From a virus: a stretch of 23,872 bases of DNA. A program made the translations under genes and the position numbers. The notes under the pieces were generated by a model. It did no database searches. It worked only from the letters and a program-made list of their open reading frames with translations, and was not told the origin of the DNA. The stretch is taken from the IMG/VR virus record IMGVR_UViG_3300042485_000447, positions 1 to 23,872 of that record, one strand, 5' to 3'. This document shows, piece after piece, positions 14,899-23,438 of this stretch (its first letter is position 1; each line of letters opens with the position of its first letter).

Positions 14899-16875
14899 AT
14901 GCCAATTAACAGATATACAGATTTAAGTGTTTCAGCCTACAATCCCATGTCAATGGAGGAGTTGGCTGTAGCACCAATGATGAAACGTAAACAACATGAT
15001 GAATTAGATAAACAATTAGCTGAAGCTGTTGTTAAAGTTGATCCTTTAAAATATCATGAAGAAGAAGCGTTAAGACTTAAAAATGAATTGGAAGGTAAAG
15101 TTGCATCCCAAGCGGAGCAACTTGCCTCTCAAGGTATTACACCTGATGCAAAATCTTCATTTTATAAGTTAAATAAAGAATATAGAGATTTAACTGCACC
15201 TACAGGTCAAGTAGGTAAGATAAACCGTGCTAAAGAAATTTATGATAAAGAACACACTGCATTTATTAAGAATGCAATGGATCAGTCTAAAATAGGTAGT
15301 GGTAGAGCTGAAGAATTATGGAATGAACATGTTGCTAAAAATTATACAGGATATGAAGATCCTGAACAAAAACGTATTAAATATATTGATCCTTTAGGTA
15401 CTGTTGCGTATGAAGATTATGATAAAGATATAGCTGCAACTAAATCATTACTTGGTGATTATTCTGAATCACTTGGTAGAAGTGGATATAATATTATTAC
15501 AGACCCTACTACTCAAAAATTAATGTTAGTTAATTCAAAAGGTCAGGAAATTGAAAAATCAAATATAAGACAAGTTGATGAAGGATTAAAAGCATTTAAT
15601 GCAAAATGGTCAAATGAACAAGGTCAGGGTAGAAAATATGCAAACTTTGCAGGATGGAACGCTACTAATTTAAATGAGCGTACTAAACATTTATTTGAAG
15701 CTATGAAATCTAGAACACATGGTGAAGATATGGATAGTACTTATTCATTTGTACCTGGTCAGGATGGTAGTGGTGATGCTGAAAAAACCTCTGGTACAAT
15801 TATTAGTAATGATAGTACAATAAAAAGTAATGCTGAAAATCATGAAACTTATACCGACGCTGATTCAAAAATTAAAGTATTAGAAAATTCACCATCTTTA
15901 ACTCCTGCTGAAAAAAGTGAATTAGATGATTTAAAAGACTTACGCAAGGACGCAGACGATAAGTTAAAATTAAATCCAGAATATACTAAATTACAATCTA
16001 AATTTTTACAAAAGCAAAATGAAATAGAAAAATATCAATCTGAATATTTTACAAATAAAGATGGTATCTTACGTAGAAAAGATAATGCTTCTGGTAAATT
16101 TGTAGAAATTAAATTAACTAAATTAAAAAACGAGTTAGATAATATTTCTAATGAACAATCTAAAATAAAAGATAAAGCTTGGCAGAAATCATCATCATTA
16201 CGACATAATTATTCGTATTTACCAGATACACCAAAAGCAGAAGGTGCGTGGAATTTACATAATGAAAATGTACATGGTGTGTTAAAAGGTATTCCAAATT
16301 TATCAAGTGTGTTAGATTTAACAGGTATTGAAACTACTGGAGGATTAAGAAAAGATGTAGATGATGACGATGTTGCAAATATACAAGAATTAATAAAAAA
16401 TTCAGATGGTAAATCTTTTAAAATTAGCAACATTAAAACATACGGTGATAAAAAAGCACCTGAAATAACAGCAACATTTACAACTAATAAAAATGCTTCA
16501 GAATATGATGCTAAAGGTATAGCGTGGAATGATGAATATGGTGGTGCAGAAAGACCTGTAACTGTTACGTTTAAATTAAAAAGATTTACAAATGCTCCTG
16601 ATACTAAATCTGCTCCAGGATTTAAAAACTTAACTGGAGCTATTGCTCAGTTTTATAAAGATAAAGGTGGAATAAATGGTATAACAGGTAATTTCCAAGG
16701 ACATGAGGTTTATAATTCATTAATAACAAACGCATATAGTGATTTAACAAATGAGCAATTAGCTGAAAGATATTCAGCAGATAGTGATGCACAAGAAGTA
16801 TTGAACGATAGAGCGATAAAACGAGGTTTACAGCCTTCGCAGTTAGTTACTAAATATGCAAAATATAAAAATTAA
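14899..16875 (+). CDS. Cargo protein of crAss-like type (658 aa)
   Basis: The protein opens with NPMSMEELAVAPMMKRKQHD (about residues 15-34), a pattern I recall from the internal or cargo proteins of crAss-like phages, in which an 'SMEEL..PM.K..QHD' start leads to long helices. Residues 35-130 are highly helical and charged, likely coiled coil. The middle contains LGTVAYEDYDKDI and AKWSNEQGQGRKYANFAGWN. A second coiled-coil stretch lies at about 320-430, and a beta-containing end (EITATFTTNKN, PVTVTFKLKRF) lies at about 500-570. No enzyme motif, signal peptide or membrane helix is visible. It begins two bases after the 1492-aa gene and ends two bases before the 2170-aa gene, so the three are translated from one message and probably packaged together. 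Confidence 0.6.
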   Translation: MPINRYTDLSVSAYNPMSMEELAVAPMMKRKQHDELDKQLAEAVVKVDPLKYHEEEALRLKNELEGKVASQAEQLASQGITPDAKSSFYKLNKEYRDLTAPTGQVGKINRAKEIYDKEHTAFIKNAMDQSKIGSGRAEELWNEHVAKNYTGYEDPEQKRIKYIDPLGTVAYEDYDKDIAATKSLLGDYSESLGRSGYNIITDPTTQKLMLVNSKGQEIEKSNIRQVDEGLKAFNAKWSNEQGQGRKYANFAGWNATNLNERTKHLFEAMKSRTHGEDMDSTYSFVPGQDGSGDAEKTSGTIISNDSTIKSNAENHETYTDADSKIKVLENSPSLTPAEKSELDDLKDLRKDADDKLKLNPEYTKLQSKFLQKQNEIEKYQSEYFTNKDGILRRKDNASGKFVEIKLTKLKNELDNISNEQSKIKDKAWQKSSSLRHNYSYLPDTPKAEGAWNLHNENVHGVLKGIPNLSSVLDLTGIETTGGLRKDVDDDDVANIQELIKNSDGKSFKISNIKTYGDKKAPEITATFTTNKNASEYDAKGIAWNDEYGGAERPVTVTFKLKRFTNAPDTKSAPGFKNLTGAIAQFYKDKGGINGITGNFQGHEVYNSLITNAYSDLTNEQLAERYSADSDAQEVLNDRAIKRGLQPSQLVTKYAKYKN

Positions 16876-16877
16876 TT

Positions 16878-19800
16878 ATGGAAGATGAAAACGATAAACT
16901 TTTAAATAATTATGATAAAAATTTTCTCAATACTTTAGATGAAAATTTTAAAAAACATGCTGACGATAAAAGAAAAAATTTAGTATTAAATAATGCGTTT
17001 AATCAAGAAAAACATAAAGTAGCATTTAATAGTTTAAATCAAGATAATGTACGAAGTGGTACTAATCCTTTTTTAGATCAGTTTGTTGATTTAAATGCTG
17101 AAGATCCTTATAATGAATTAAGAGCTGCAAATCAATCAGGAGCAGCTCAATTGGGGTTAGGTCTTTTAAGAGCAGGATCTAAAGCAGCACAAGAAATATC
17201 AAAACTTCCAGGTGTTATTGGTGGTGCAGCACAAGCTACTATTGAAAATACTCAAGATTTAATATCTGGAAAAGATGAACATTCATTTATCGATACAACA
17301 TTTAATAACTCGTGGATAAAAACTATAGATGAAATTGGTGAAAAAATAAATACTGATGTTTTACCTGTATATACCGCAAAAGCTGTTAAAGAAGGTAATT
17401 TATGGGATAATATTTCATCAACTTCATTTTGGGCAACAGATGGTGCCGATGGTTTAGGTTTTATTATAGGTATGATGGCACCTGGTGCAATATTTGAATA
17501 TGTAGGATTAGGTAGTAAATTAATTAGTGCTGCATCACAAAGCCAACGATTAGCTAAAATTACATCAATGTCAGGTAAAGCTGAACAAGCTGTGAGTGCT
17601 TTAAAAACAATGGGAGTTACTGGAAAAACTATTGACAGTGGTTTAGCTGTAATGGGTAATACATTATTTGAAGCAGGTGCTGAAGCTAAAAGTGTTGGTG
17701 ATGATTTAGATAGAAAAAAAGATGAGTTTATGACTAGAAGGATTGCTGAAATTAAAAGCAACCTTGCTAAAACTTACAATGTAAACGAACCTGAGCTTAT
17801 TCAAGGACCAGTACGAATGGTTAGAAATCCTGATGGTACACAATCAATGTCATCTCCTGGATTAGTTCCAAATCCAAATTATAAAAATCTTGATCAAATA
17901 GCACTTGAACAAGCTGAAGGTGAATTTAAAGAACAGCGTGGGTTAGCAATGCGAAATACTTTTGTTAGTAACGTAGGTATTCTTTTAGGTCCTAATGCCA
18001 TGATGCATAAAGCAATATGGGGTAAAGCTGCTCAAAGATTTGAAAAAACTGCAGAGCAAGGTATAAAAGGTGTTGCTAAAAGAGGTGGTAAAATGCTTGA
18101 GCGATGGGGTAAAGCTGGTGCTTCAGAAGGTTTATGGGAAGAAGGTTCTCAAACCACTGTTGAAAACATGTATGTTAATAAAGCAATGAAAGGTTCTCTT
18201 GGTAAAGATGGTCTTGAAGGCTTTGTAGATGATTTTAATATTGGTGATTTTGCAAAAGAATATGTTAATACTTTAACATCAGTAGAAGGACAGAAAGCTA
18301 TATTTTTAGGAGGTGCTCTTGGAGGACCAATGATGTCATATCAAGGAAGAAAAGAAGATGTTGCAAATAGAAAACGTACAAATGAAGTATTAGATGGTAT
18401 TGATAAACAAATAACCCACTTCAATAATATTTTTGATAATGATATATATCAAAAAAATGAAGATGGTAGTTTTAAATATAAAAAAGACGATCAAGGCAAC
18501 GATACAACTGAAAGATTATTTGATAATAAAGCAGTTGCTAAAATGGCTAAAGATTTAAATTACACAGAACAGCAGTCAGCAATGTTTGACTTTGCTGTAA
18601 AAATGGGTAATACGGATGTTGTTGAAAAGTTAAAACAAGATGCTATTTTTAATTTAGTATTACCGTCTATACATAATGGTGAGATGGGTATTCAAGCTTT
18701 AGAACAACAACTAAAAGAAAATTCTAAGTTTCAGGAGTTAGTTGAACGAGATGCTAAAGCTGATAATAAGGATAAGACTAAAGAGTTTGTACAACAAACA
18801 CTTGAAACAGCTAAATATCTTCAAAAGCAAAATGAAAAGTTTGGTGATTTTAGTAGAGATGTTATTGATTTAACCCATCCTACAGCAACACAAAAACAAA
18901 AAGATGATTTTATTAACAAATTAAATGCATCATATTTAAATTCTAAACATCAGTTACGTCAAAATGAAACTAAGTTAAAAGCATTAGAGGATAAACGACA
19001 AGCTATATTTGATGAGTTAGGTGTAGATCCTTTATACGATCCTGAAGCTGAATTTCCAACAGCAAAAATGAAAACAGGTATTGTTTCAGATGAAGATTTA
19101 ATGCAACGTGCTGGAAAAACTAAAGCTGCACTTGAATCAAACGAGTTGTTAAAGAAAACAAATGACGAGTATAATGATTTAAAGAAAGAAATTGAGAATC
19201 ATAAGAAAGATATTTCTGAAATTTGGCAAGGTAAAGATAAGATTGCTGGTGCATTTAATAATTTTGTAACTAAAGACGATAAAGCAACGGAAGATACTTC
19301 AGATGAAAAAGTTGCACAAGCAGATCAGTTATTAACTGATATTAGTAATACTCAATCAAATAAAGAATTGGATAGGTTATTATTACCTGCATATGTTCCT
19401 CAAAAAACTGAAGCTGATTATAATAGAGAAGCTGAGTTAGGTATTGTTAAAGATGTATCTAAAAGTATTAATGAAGACCAGTCTATAGATAATTTAAAAT
19501 TAAACTTAGATAAATTAAAGTCGTTAAATATTAGTTCTGTTAAAATAGATGAGATTGCTAAAAGAATTGAAGATAGAATTAAACAATTGCAAGATGAACA
19601 AGAATCATTTAAAGATTTTCTTTTAGATGCAATTGATAACTTTGATAGTCAATCTCAAAAAGTTAATGATTTTATATCTGAGTTAAATACTGAAATAGAT
19701 TCTTTATTAAAAACCAAAGATGTTTTAGTTAAAAGTTTAAATGAACAAGACAGGTCACCAAAAGGTAGAAATGCTAAACTTATTAAACAATTAATTAAAG

Positions 19801-22800
19801 AAGCTGAGGACGAATTAAATAAGGTTGAAAAAGAATTAGAGTATTTAAACGGTCTTAAAGAAGAGGCTCAAAAAGAACTTGATAAGATTGAACAAGATTT
19901 AAGTTATATTTTTAATAGATATGATCAAATTGAAAAATCTGATTTCTCATCTATACAAGATATTGTTGATTATTTAAATACTAATAAAGAATTATTTAAA
20001 GAACACAGGTTTGATTTTGAAAGACTTTTAGTTAATAAATATCACACTGAACAAAGTGTTGAAGGATTATCAACAGCTATTGATGCTTTAGAAAATTACA
20101 CTGACGTTCTTAGGGCTACAATTAAATCTTTTTTAACATCTCAAGGTAAAATAAAAAATGAATCTGTTGCAGATCATAAGTTTATTAAAGAAGAGTTAAT
20201 GAAAACAACTAAGGCGTTGTTTGAAGCTAAAAAAGATTTAAAATCTGAACAAGCTAAATTAAGTAGATTAAATAAATCTATAATAGATAAACAAGCTATT
20301 AAATCTATAAATTTAGAAGAAGAGTTTTGGAATGATTTGCAGACGTTTAAAAAAGATAAGATTAATCCTTTAATTAATAATCCTGTTATTGCTGCTAAAC
20401 TTGAAGATAAAAGAAATGAGTTTACACAGCAAGAAGAGGAATTAGCTGAACAAGTTGCTGAAGAACAAATTGATTTACAAGAAGAACAGGTTATTAATAA
20501 TCCTGAAGAAGTAATAGAGTTAGTTACACCAACAGTTACTACAGATGAGAATGAAAACTTTCAATCTGAATCATTGCCTACACAAGCAAATGAAGATGAA
20601 GATAATGAAGTTGTTCATGCTGAAAATATGTCTGAAGAAAAAGTTGATGAGGAATTAAAAGGTGAAGTTGCAGGTGCAAAAGTTATTAGTACTAATAGAG
20701 AAACAGGTGAAACACTTTATGATAATTTACAAGATTTTGTAGATTATGAAAGATCTCCTAGAGATAAATCTAATGATGTTGTTACTTTTGAAGTTGGAGA
20801 TATAAATCCTAAAGACTTAGATTTAATAGCCGCTTTAAAAAATTTAAAAGAAGGAAATCTTAAATATGTTGAAAAACCTATAACTTCTTTTGATAAAGAA
20901 ATTAATAAACAAATAAAATTATTAGAAGAAAAGTTACCAATTAAAATCACAATAACAGACAATAAAGGTAATGACCACATATCTTACTTGGAAGCTCACT
21001 CTAAAGCAAATCAATCAGATCCAGATTCTAAACAAATGCTTGAGCAGCAGACAATGCCTTTACGAAGAAACATTATTGCTGAAGCTATTAAAAATAAAGG
21101 TTTAGATGGATTAACTACTAATATAGTTAAACAATATCCAGGATTACTTACAGTTCAATATACAGATGAAGGTGTAGCTAAAAACAATATATTTGACTTA
21201 CAAGTTTTTGACGGAATGTCTGAAGATGAAAAAGTTTTATATTTTCAAAAAAACACAGCGTTTGTAAACTGGGAAGGTAATTTAGTTAGTACGTTAAATC
21301 CTAAGAAACTAATTAAAGGTAATTTTGGTCAAAATCATAAAGGTGAGGTATTTTTAAATATACCACAAAATAATGGTAAACCGTTTTATTTAAAATTAAA
21401 CGTAAGTAAAGTTAGTGAAGATAAGGCTGAAGCTATTTATGAAATGATTAATGCATTAAGTCAGGTATCACAAACAATAAAATCACCTACAAGCTTCCAA
21501 GCAATGACTGTTGGTAAGTTTTTTGATACATTAACTGAACTTGATTCACAATTAAGCGATAGATTACAACAATCACTTAAAAATGAAATTGACTTTGTTA
21601 AAAAATATAACAAAGGAAGTGAAAGAAATGAAAGTTTAGGTAGATTTTTAGATTTACTTATCTATCATAAAAGTGAAAATGCAAAAACAGGATTTAATTT
21701 AAGTAAAGATGGTAATTTAAAATTAGGTTCATTAGCACAACATTTAACTGACGGTTTAGGTTTTAAACACGCTTTAACAATTACTAAGGATGAATTAGAT
21801 ACTGAAGAAGCTAAAAATGCGATAGTAAATTATATTCAATATAAACGACACAATGTTCTTATAACAAAAGATAATGTTGAAGAATTTGTATTTAATAATA
21901 AAGACTATGTTAAATATCTTTTAAATTCAGAATATCCAATATTAACTACAAATGCAGTTGTAAATCAACCTACATTTCAAGGATATAGCAATGTTTATTT
22001 AAATCAAGATGTTAAAAATTCAAAAGTTGTATCTTCTATAGGTAAAAGAGGAACAATTGCTCCTATAGTTAAAGACGATGCAACAATTAAATCTGAAATA
22101 CTTGGTAAGATTGACGCAGCTATAAAACTAGGAACTATTGATGAATTAGTAGGAGGGGCTAATAACGATGTATCAGGAGCTAAAGGTAAAACTTATAGAC
22201 AACTATACAATGCAGAACTAGTTGCTTTAGGTACAGATGCTAAAGCTGATATAATACAAACAAATGAACCTAATATTCAAACAGTTGGAAATGTAACTTT
22301 TGGTACTGCTAATAAGCAAGGACAAACTGATAATAATGAAGATGCTGTTTATGTAGATACACAAAATGGTATTTTTATTTTAGCTGATGGTATGGGAGGG
22401 GAAGGTATGATTACCTTATCTCCATCACAAGCTTCTAAAGTTGTTATTAATAAGTTATTGGGGAAAGAAGAAAAAACACTAACTGATTTAGTTTATGAAG
22501 AGTATTTAAAAAATCCAAATATATCATCTGAAGATGTTGTTAAATTTTTAATATCTAAAGGTTTTTCAAAACCTAATCCTATTTTTATAACACCTATGTT
22601 AACTGCTTTTAAAACAAAGGGTGATTTAAGTATTAAAAAAGGATTTAGGTCAGGAGCTACTGCATTAAAAGCAGAAAAAATTAATAAAAATACTTATAAA
22701 ATAGAAAAAGTAGGAGATACAGTATTTTTTGTTGTAGATAAAAATGGGAAAGTAATAAAACAACATGGGTTATCTGATGTTGCTACAACAAGTGGTTATA

Positions 22801-23390
22801 TGTTTTCTATTAAAGATGGCAAACCTTTTAGTAGTACTCCTAAAACAGATAACTTTACAATAACTCTCAATGAAGGAGAAACTTTAGTTTTAGCAACGGA
22901 TTTTATAGAAACAGATAAAGCTATTCAAGATTTTATTAACTCTGACTTTGGTAAAAATTTAGATTTTGCTAAATTTCAAAAAGAAAATAAAACAGATGAT
23001 TCTACATTTATTACTATTACATATGATGCAGAACTAGTTGCTTTAGAAGATAACACACAACAAGCTAAAATTGTTCCAGTTGAATTAGAAACAGCTAATG
23101 AAGATGGTACACTGCCTTCTGTTAAAGCTAAATTGCAAGCAGCATTAGGCAATAAAACAACACCAACTAAAAAAGAGGATGTAAAAATGGATACTACAAG
23201 TATTAAATCATTATTTGAAAATGCTACTGAAGACGGTAAAGCTGAAATATTATTTAATTTAGCAGACAATTTAAATAGTTTAGATTCTATTGATATTGAT
23301 AATTTAAGTAAAACTTTTGATACTCTTATAGCTGAAGCACAAAAACAAAATAAATCAATAGATGAAATTAATGAAATATGTGGACTTTAA
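16878..23390 (+). CDS. Giant multidomain virion protein with C-terminal PP2C phosphatase domain
   Basis: The 2170-aa product has several regions. Residues 1-500 resemble the N-terminus of giant crAss-like virion proteins (SWIKTIDEIGEKINTDVLPV, 'NISSTSFWATDGADGLGFII') and contain hydrophobic, Gly-rich helices (GLGFIIGMMAPGAIF, AIFLGGALGGPMM) suited to membrane passage. Residues of about 690-1180 are long coiled coils (KHQLRQNETKLKALEDKRQA). About 1180-1260 is an acidic linker. About 1265-1790 is a mixed domain containing GEVFLNIPQNNGKPFYLKLN, a block I recall from such giant proteins. About 1800-2049 is a PP2C phosphatase (separate entry). The last 110 residues are helical. I see no DxDxD RNA polymerase motif, so it is not the virion RNA polymerase itself. 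It ends directly before a promoter. Packaging and ejection are inferred from neighbours and family. Confidence 0.7.
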   Translation: MEDENDKLLNNYDKNFLNTLDENFKKHADDKRKNLVLNNAFNQEKHKVAFNSLNQDNVRSGTNPFLDQFVDLNAEDPYNELRAANQSGAAQLGLGLLRAGSKAAQEISKLPGVIGGAAQATIENTQDLISGKDEHSFIDTTFNNSWIKTIDEIGEKINTDVLPVYTAKAVKEGNLWDNISSTSFWATDGADGLGFIIGMMAPGAIFEYVGLGSKLISAASQSQRLAKITSMSGKAEQAVSALKTMGVTGKTIDSGLAVMGNTLFEAGAEAKSVGDDLDRKKDEFMTRRIAEIKSNLAKTYNVNEPELIQGPVRMVRNPDGTQSMSSPGLVPNPNYKNLDQIALEQAEGEFKEQRGLAMRNTFVSNVGILLGPNAMMHKAIWGKAAQRFEKTAEQGIKGVAKRGGKMLERWGKAGASEGLWEEGSQTTVENMYVNKAMKGSLGKDGLEGFVDDFNIGDFAKEYVNTLTSVEGQKAIFLGGALGGPMMSYQGRKEDVANRKRTNEVLDGIDKQITHFNNIFDNDIYQKNEDGSFKYKKDDQGNDTTERLFDNKAVAKMAKDLNYTEQQSAMFDFAVKMGNTDVVEKLKQDAIFNLVLPSIHNGEMGIQALEQQLKENSKFQELVERDAKADNKDKTKEFVQQTLETAKYLQKQNEKFGDFSRDVIDLTHPTATQKQKDDFINKLNASYLNSKHQLRQNETKLKALEDKRQAIFDELGVDPLYDPEAEFPTAKMKTGIVSDEDLMQRAGKTKAALESNELLKKTNDEYNDLKKEIENHKKDISEIWQGKDKIAGAFNNFVTKDDKATEDTSDEKVAQADQLLTDISNTQSNKELDRLLLPAYVPQKTEADYNREAELGIVKDVSKSINEDQSIDNLKLNLDKLKSLNISSVKIDEIAKRIEDRIKQLQDEQESFKDFLLDAIDNFDSQSQKVNDFISELNTEIDSLLKTKDVLVKSLNEQDRSPKGRNAKLIKQLIKEAEDELNKVEKELEYLNGLKEEAQKELDKIEQDLSYIFNRYDQIEKSDFSSIQDIVDYLNTNKELFKEHRFDFERLLVNKYHTEQSVEGLSTAIDALENYTDVLRATIKSFLTSQGKIKNESVADHKFIKEELMKTTKALFEAKKDLKSEQAKLSRLNKSIIDKQAIKSINLEEEFWNDLQTFKKDKINPLINNPVIAAKLEDKRNEFTQQEEELAEQVAEEQIDLQEEQVINNPEEVIELVTPTVTTDENENFQSESLPTQANEDEDNEVVHAENMSEEKVDEELKGEVAGAKVISTNRETGETLYDNLQDFVDYERSPRDKSNDVVTFEVGDINPKDLDLIAALKNLKEGNLKYVEKPITSFDKEINKQIKLLEEKLPIKITITDNKGNDHISYLEAHSKANQSDPDSKQMLEQQTMPLRRNIIAEAIKNKGLDGLTTNIVKQYPGLLTVQYTDEGVAKNNIFDLQVFDGMSEDEKVLYFQKNTAFVNWEGNLVSTLNPKKLIKGNFGQNHKGEVFLNIPQNNGKPFYLKLNVSKVSEDKAEAIYEMINALSQVSQTIKSPTSFQAMTVGKFFDTLTELDSQLSDRLQQSLKNEIDFVKKYNKGSERNESLGRFLDLLIYHKSENAKTGFNLSKDGNLKLGSLAQHLTDGLGFKHALTITKDELDTEEAKNAIVNYIQYKRHNVLITKDNVEEFVFNNKDYVKYLLNSEYPILTTNAVVNQPTFQGYSNVYLNQDVKNSKVVSSIGKRGTIAPIVKDDATIKSEILGKIDAAIKLGTIDELVGGANNDVSGAKGKTYRQLYNAELVALGTDAKADIIQTNEPNIQTVGNVTFGTANKQGQTDNNEDAVYVDTQNGIFILADGMGGEGMITLSPSQASKVVINKLLGKEEKTLTDLVYEEYLKNPNISSEDVVKFLISKGFSKPNPIFITPMLTAFKTKGDLSIKKGFRSGATALKAEKINKNTYKIEKVGDTVFFVVDKNGKVIKQHGLSDVATTSGYMFSIKDGKPFSSTPKTDNFTITLNEGETLVLATDFIETDKAIQDFINSDFGKNLDFAKFQKENKTDDSTFITITYDAELVALEDNTQQAKIVPVELETANEDGTLPSVKAKLQAALGNKTTPTKKEDVKMDTTSIKSLFENATEDGKAEILFNLADNLNSLDSIDIDNLSKTFDTLIAEAQKQNKSIDEINEICGL
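22210..22230 (+). repeat. 21-bp direct repeat, left copy, before the PP2C domain
   Basis: The 21 bases starting AT and continuing GCAGAACTAGTTGCTTTAG are identical to those at 23026-23046. The copies are 816 bp apart (272 codons), in the same frame, and encode the same AELVAL (residues 1779-1784). The copy lies about 15 residues before the first PP2C strand. Confidence 0.9.
22275..23025 (+). other. PP2C (PPM) Ser/Thr phosphatase domain within the 2170-aa protein
   Basis: About residues 1800-2049 show the PP2C motifs in order. NNEDAVYV has Asp1822. ILADGMGG has Asp1837 and Gly1838. RSGATAL covers 1926-1930. VGDTVFFVV has Asp1947. LVLATDFIETD has Asp2008. TDDSTFITI has Asp2040. These are the metal-binding and core positions of PPM phosphatases, which use two metals to hydrolyse phospho-Ser and phospho-Thr. 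The size of about 250 residues is that of a compact bacterial PP2C. Small deviations (GDT for GDS, TDF for TDG, DDST for DNxT) are conservative. It is fused near the end of a probably ejected phage protein and bracketed by 21-bp direct repeats. Glycine codons are more mixed than in the rest of the gene, with four GGG by my count. Catalysis looks possible; the target is unknown. Confidence 0.87.
23026..23046 (+). repeat. 21-bp direct repeat, right copy, after the PP2C domain
   Basis: This is the second copy of the repeat at 22210-22230, encoding AELVAL at residues 2051-2056 directly after the last PP2C strand (TFITITYD). Recombination between the copies would remove exactly 816 bp and leave the frame open. 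Confidence 0.9.
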
Positions 23391-23422
23391 TTTGGCTATA
23401 TCAAATTAATTTCGTATATTTG
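23391..23422 (+). promoter_or_regulatory. Bacteroidota-type promoter of the next large gene
   Basis: TTTGG at 23391-23395 directly follows the TAA stop of the giant gene, and TATATTTG lies at 23415-23422, with the same 20-base gap between TTTG and TA as in the other two promoters. ATTTCGTATATTTGTA (23409-23424) is identical to 10326-10341. The start codon follows only 16 bases after the second element, so the leader is probably about 10 bases. Confidence 0.8.
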
Positions 23423-23438
23423 TATAAAAATATAAAAA

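Noticed and set aside
17252-17761. A 169-codon open frame on the minus strand
   Set aside because: It is fully inside the giant gene, is hydrophobic and Ser/Leu-rich as antisense frames of such genes are, and has no promoter or partner. The same holds for the other minus-strand frames, for example 6226-6558 and 22976-23269.
16878-23390. RNA polymerase identity for the 2170-aa protein
   Set aside because: Length and position are close to those of known crAss-like virion polymerases, but no DxDxD-type catalytic motif could be found by reading.
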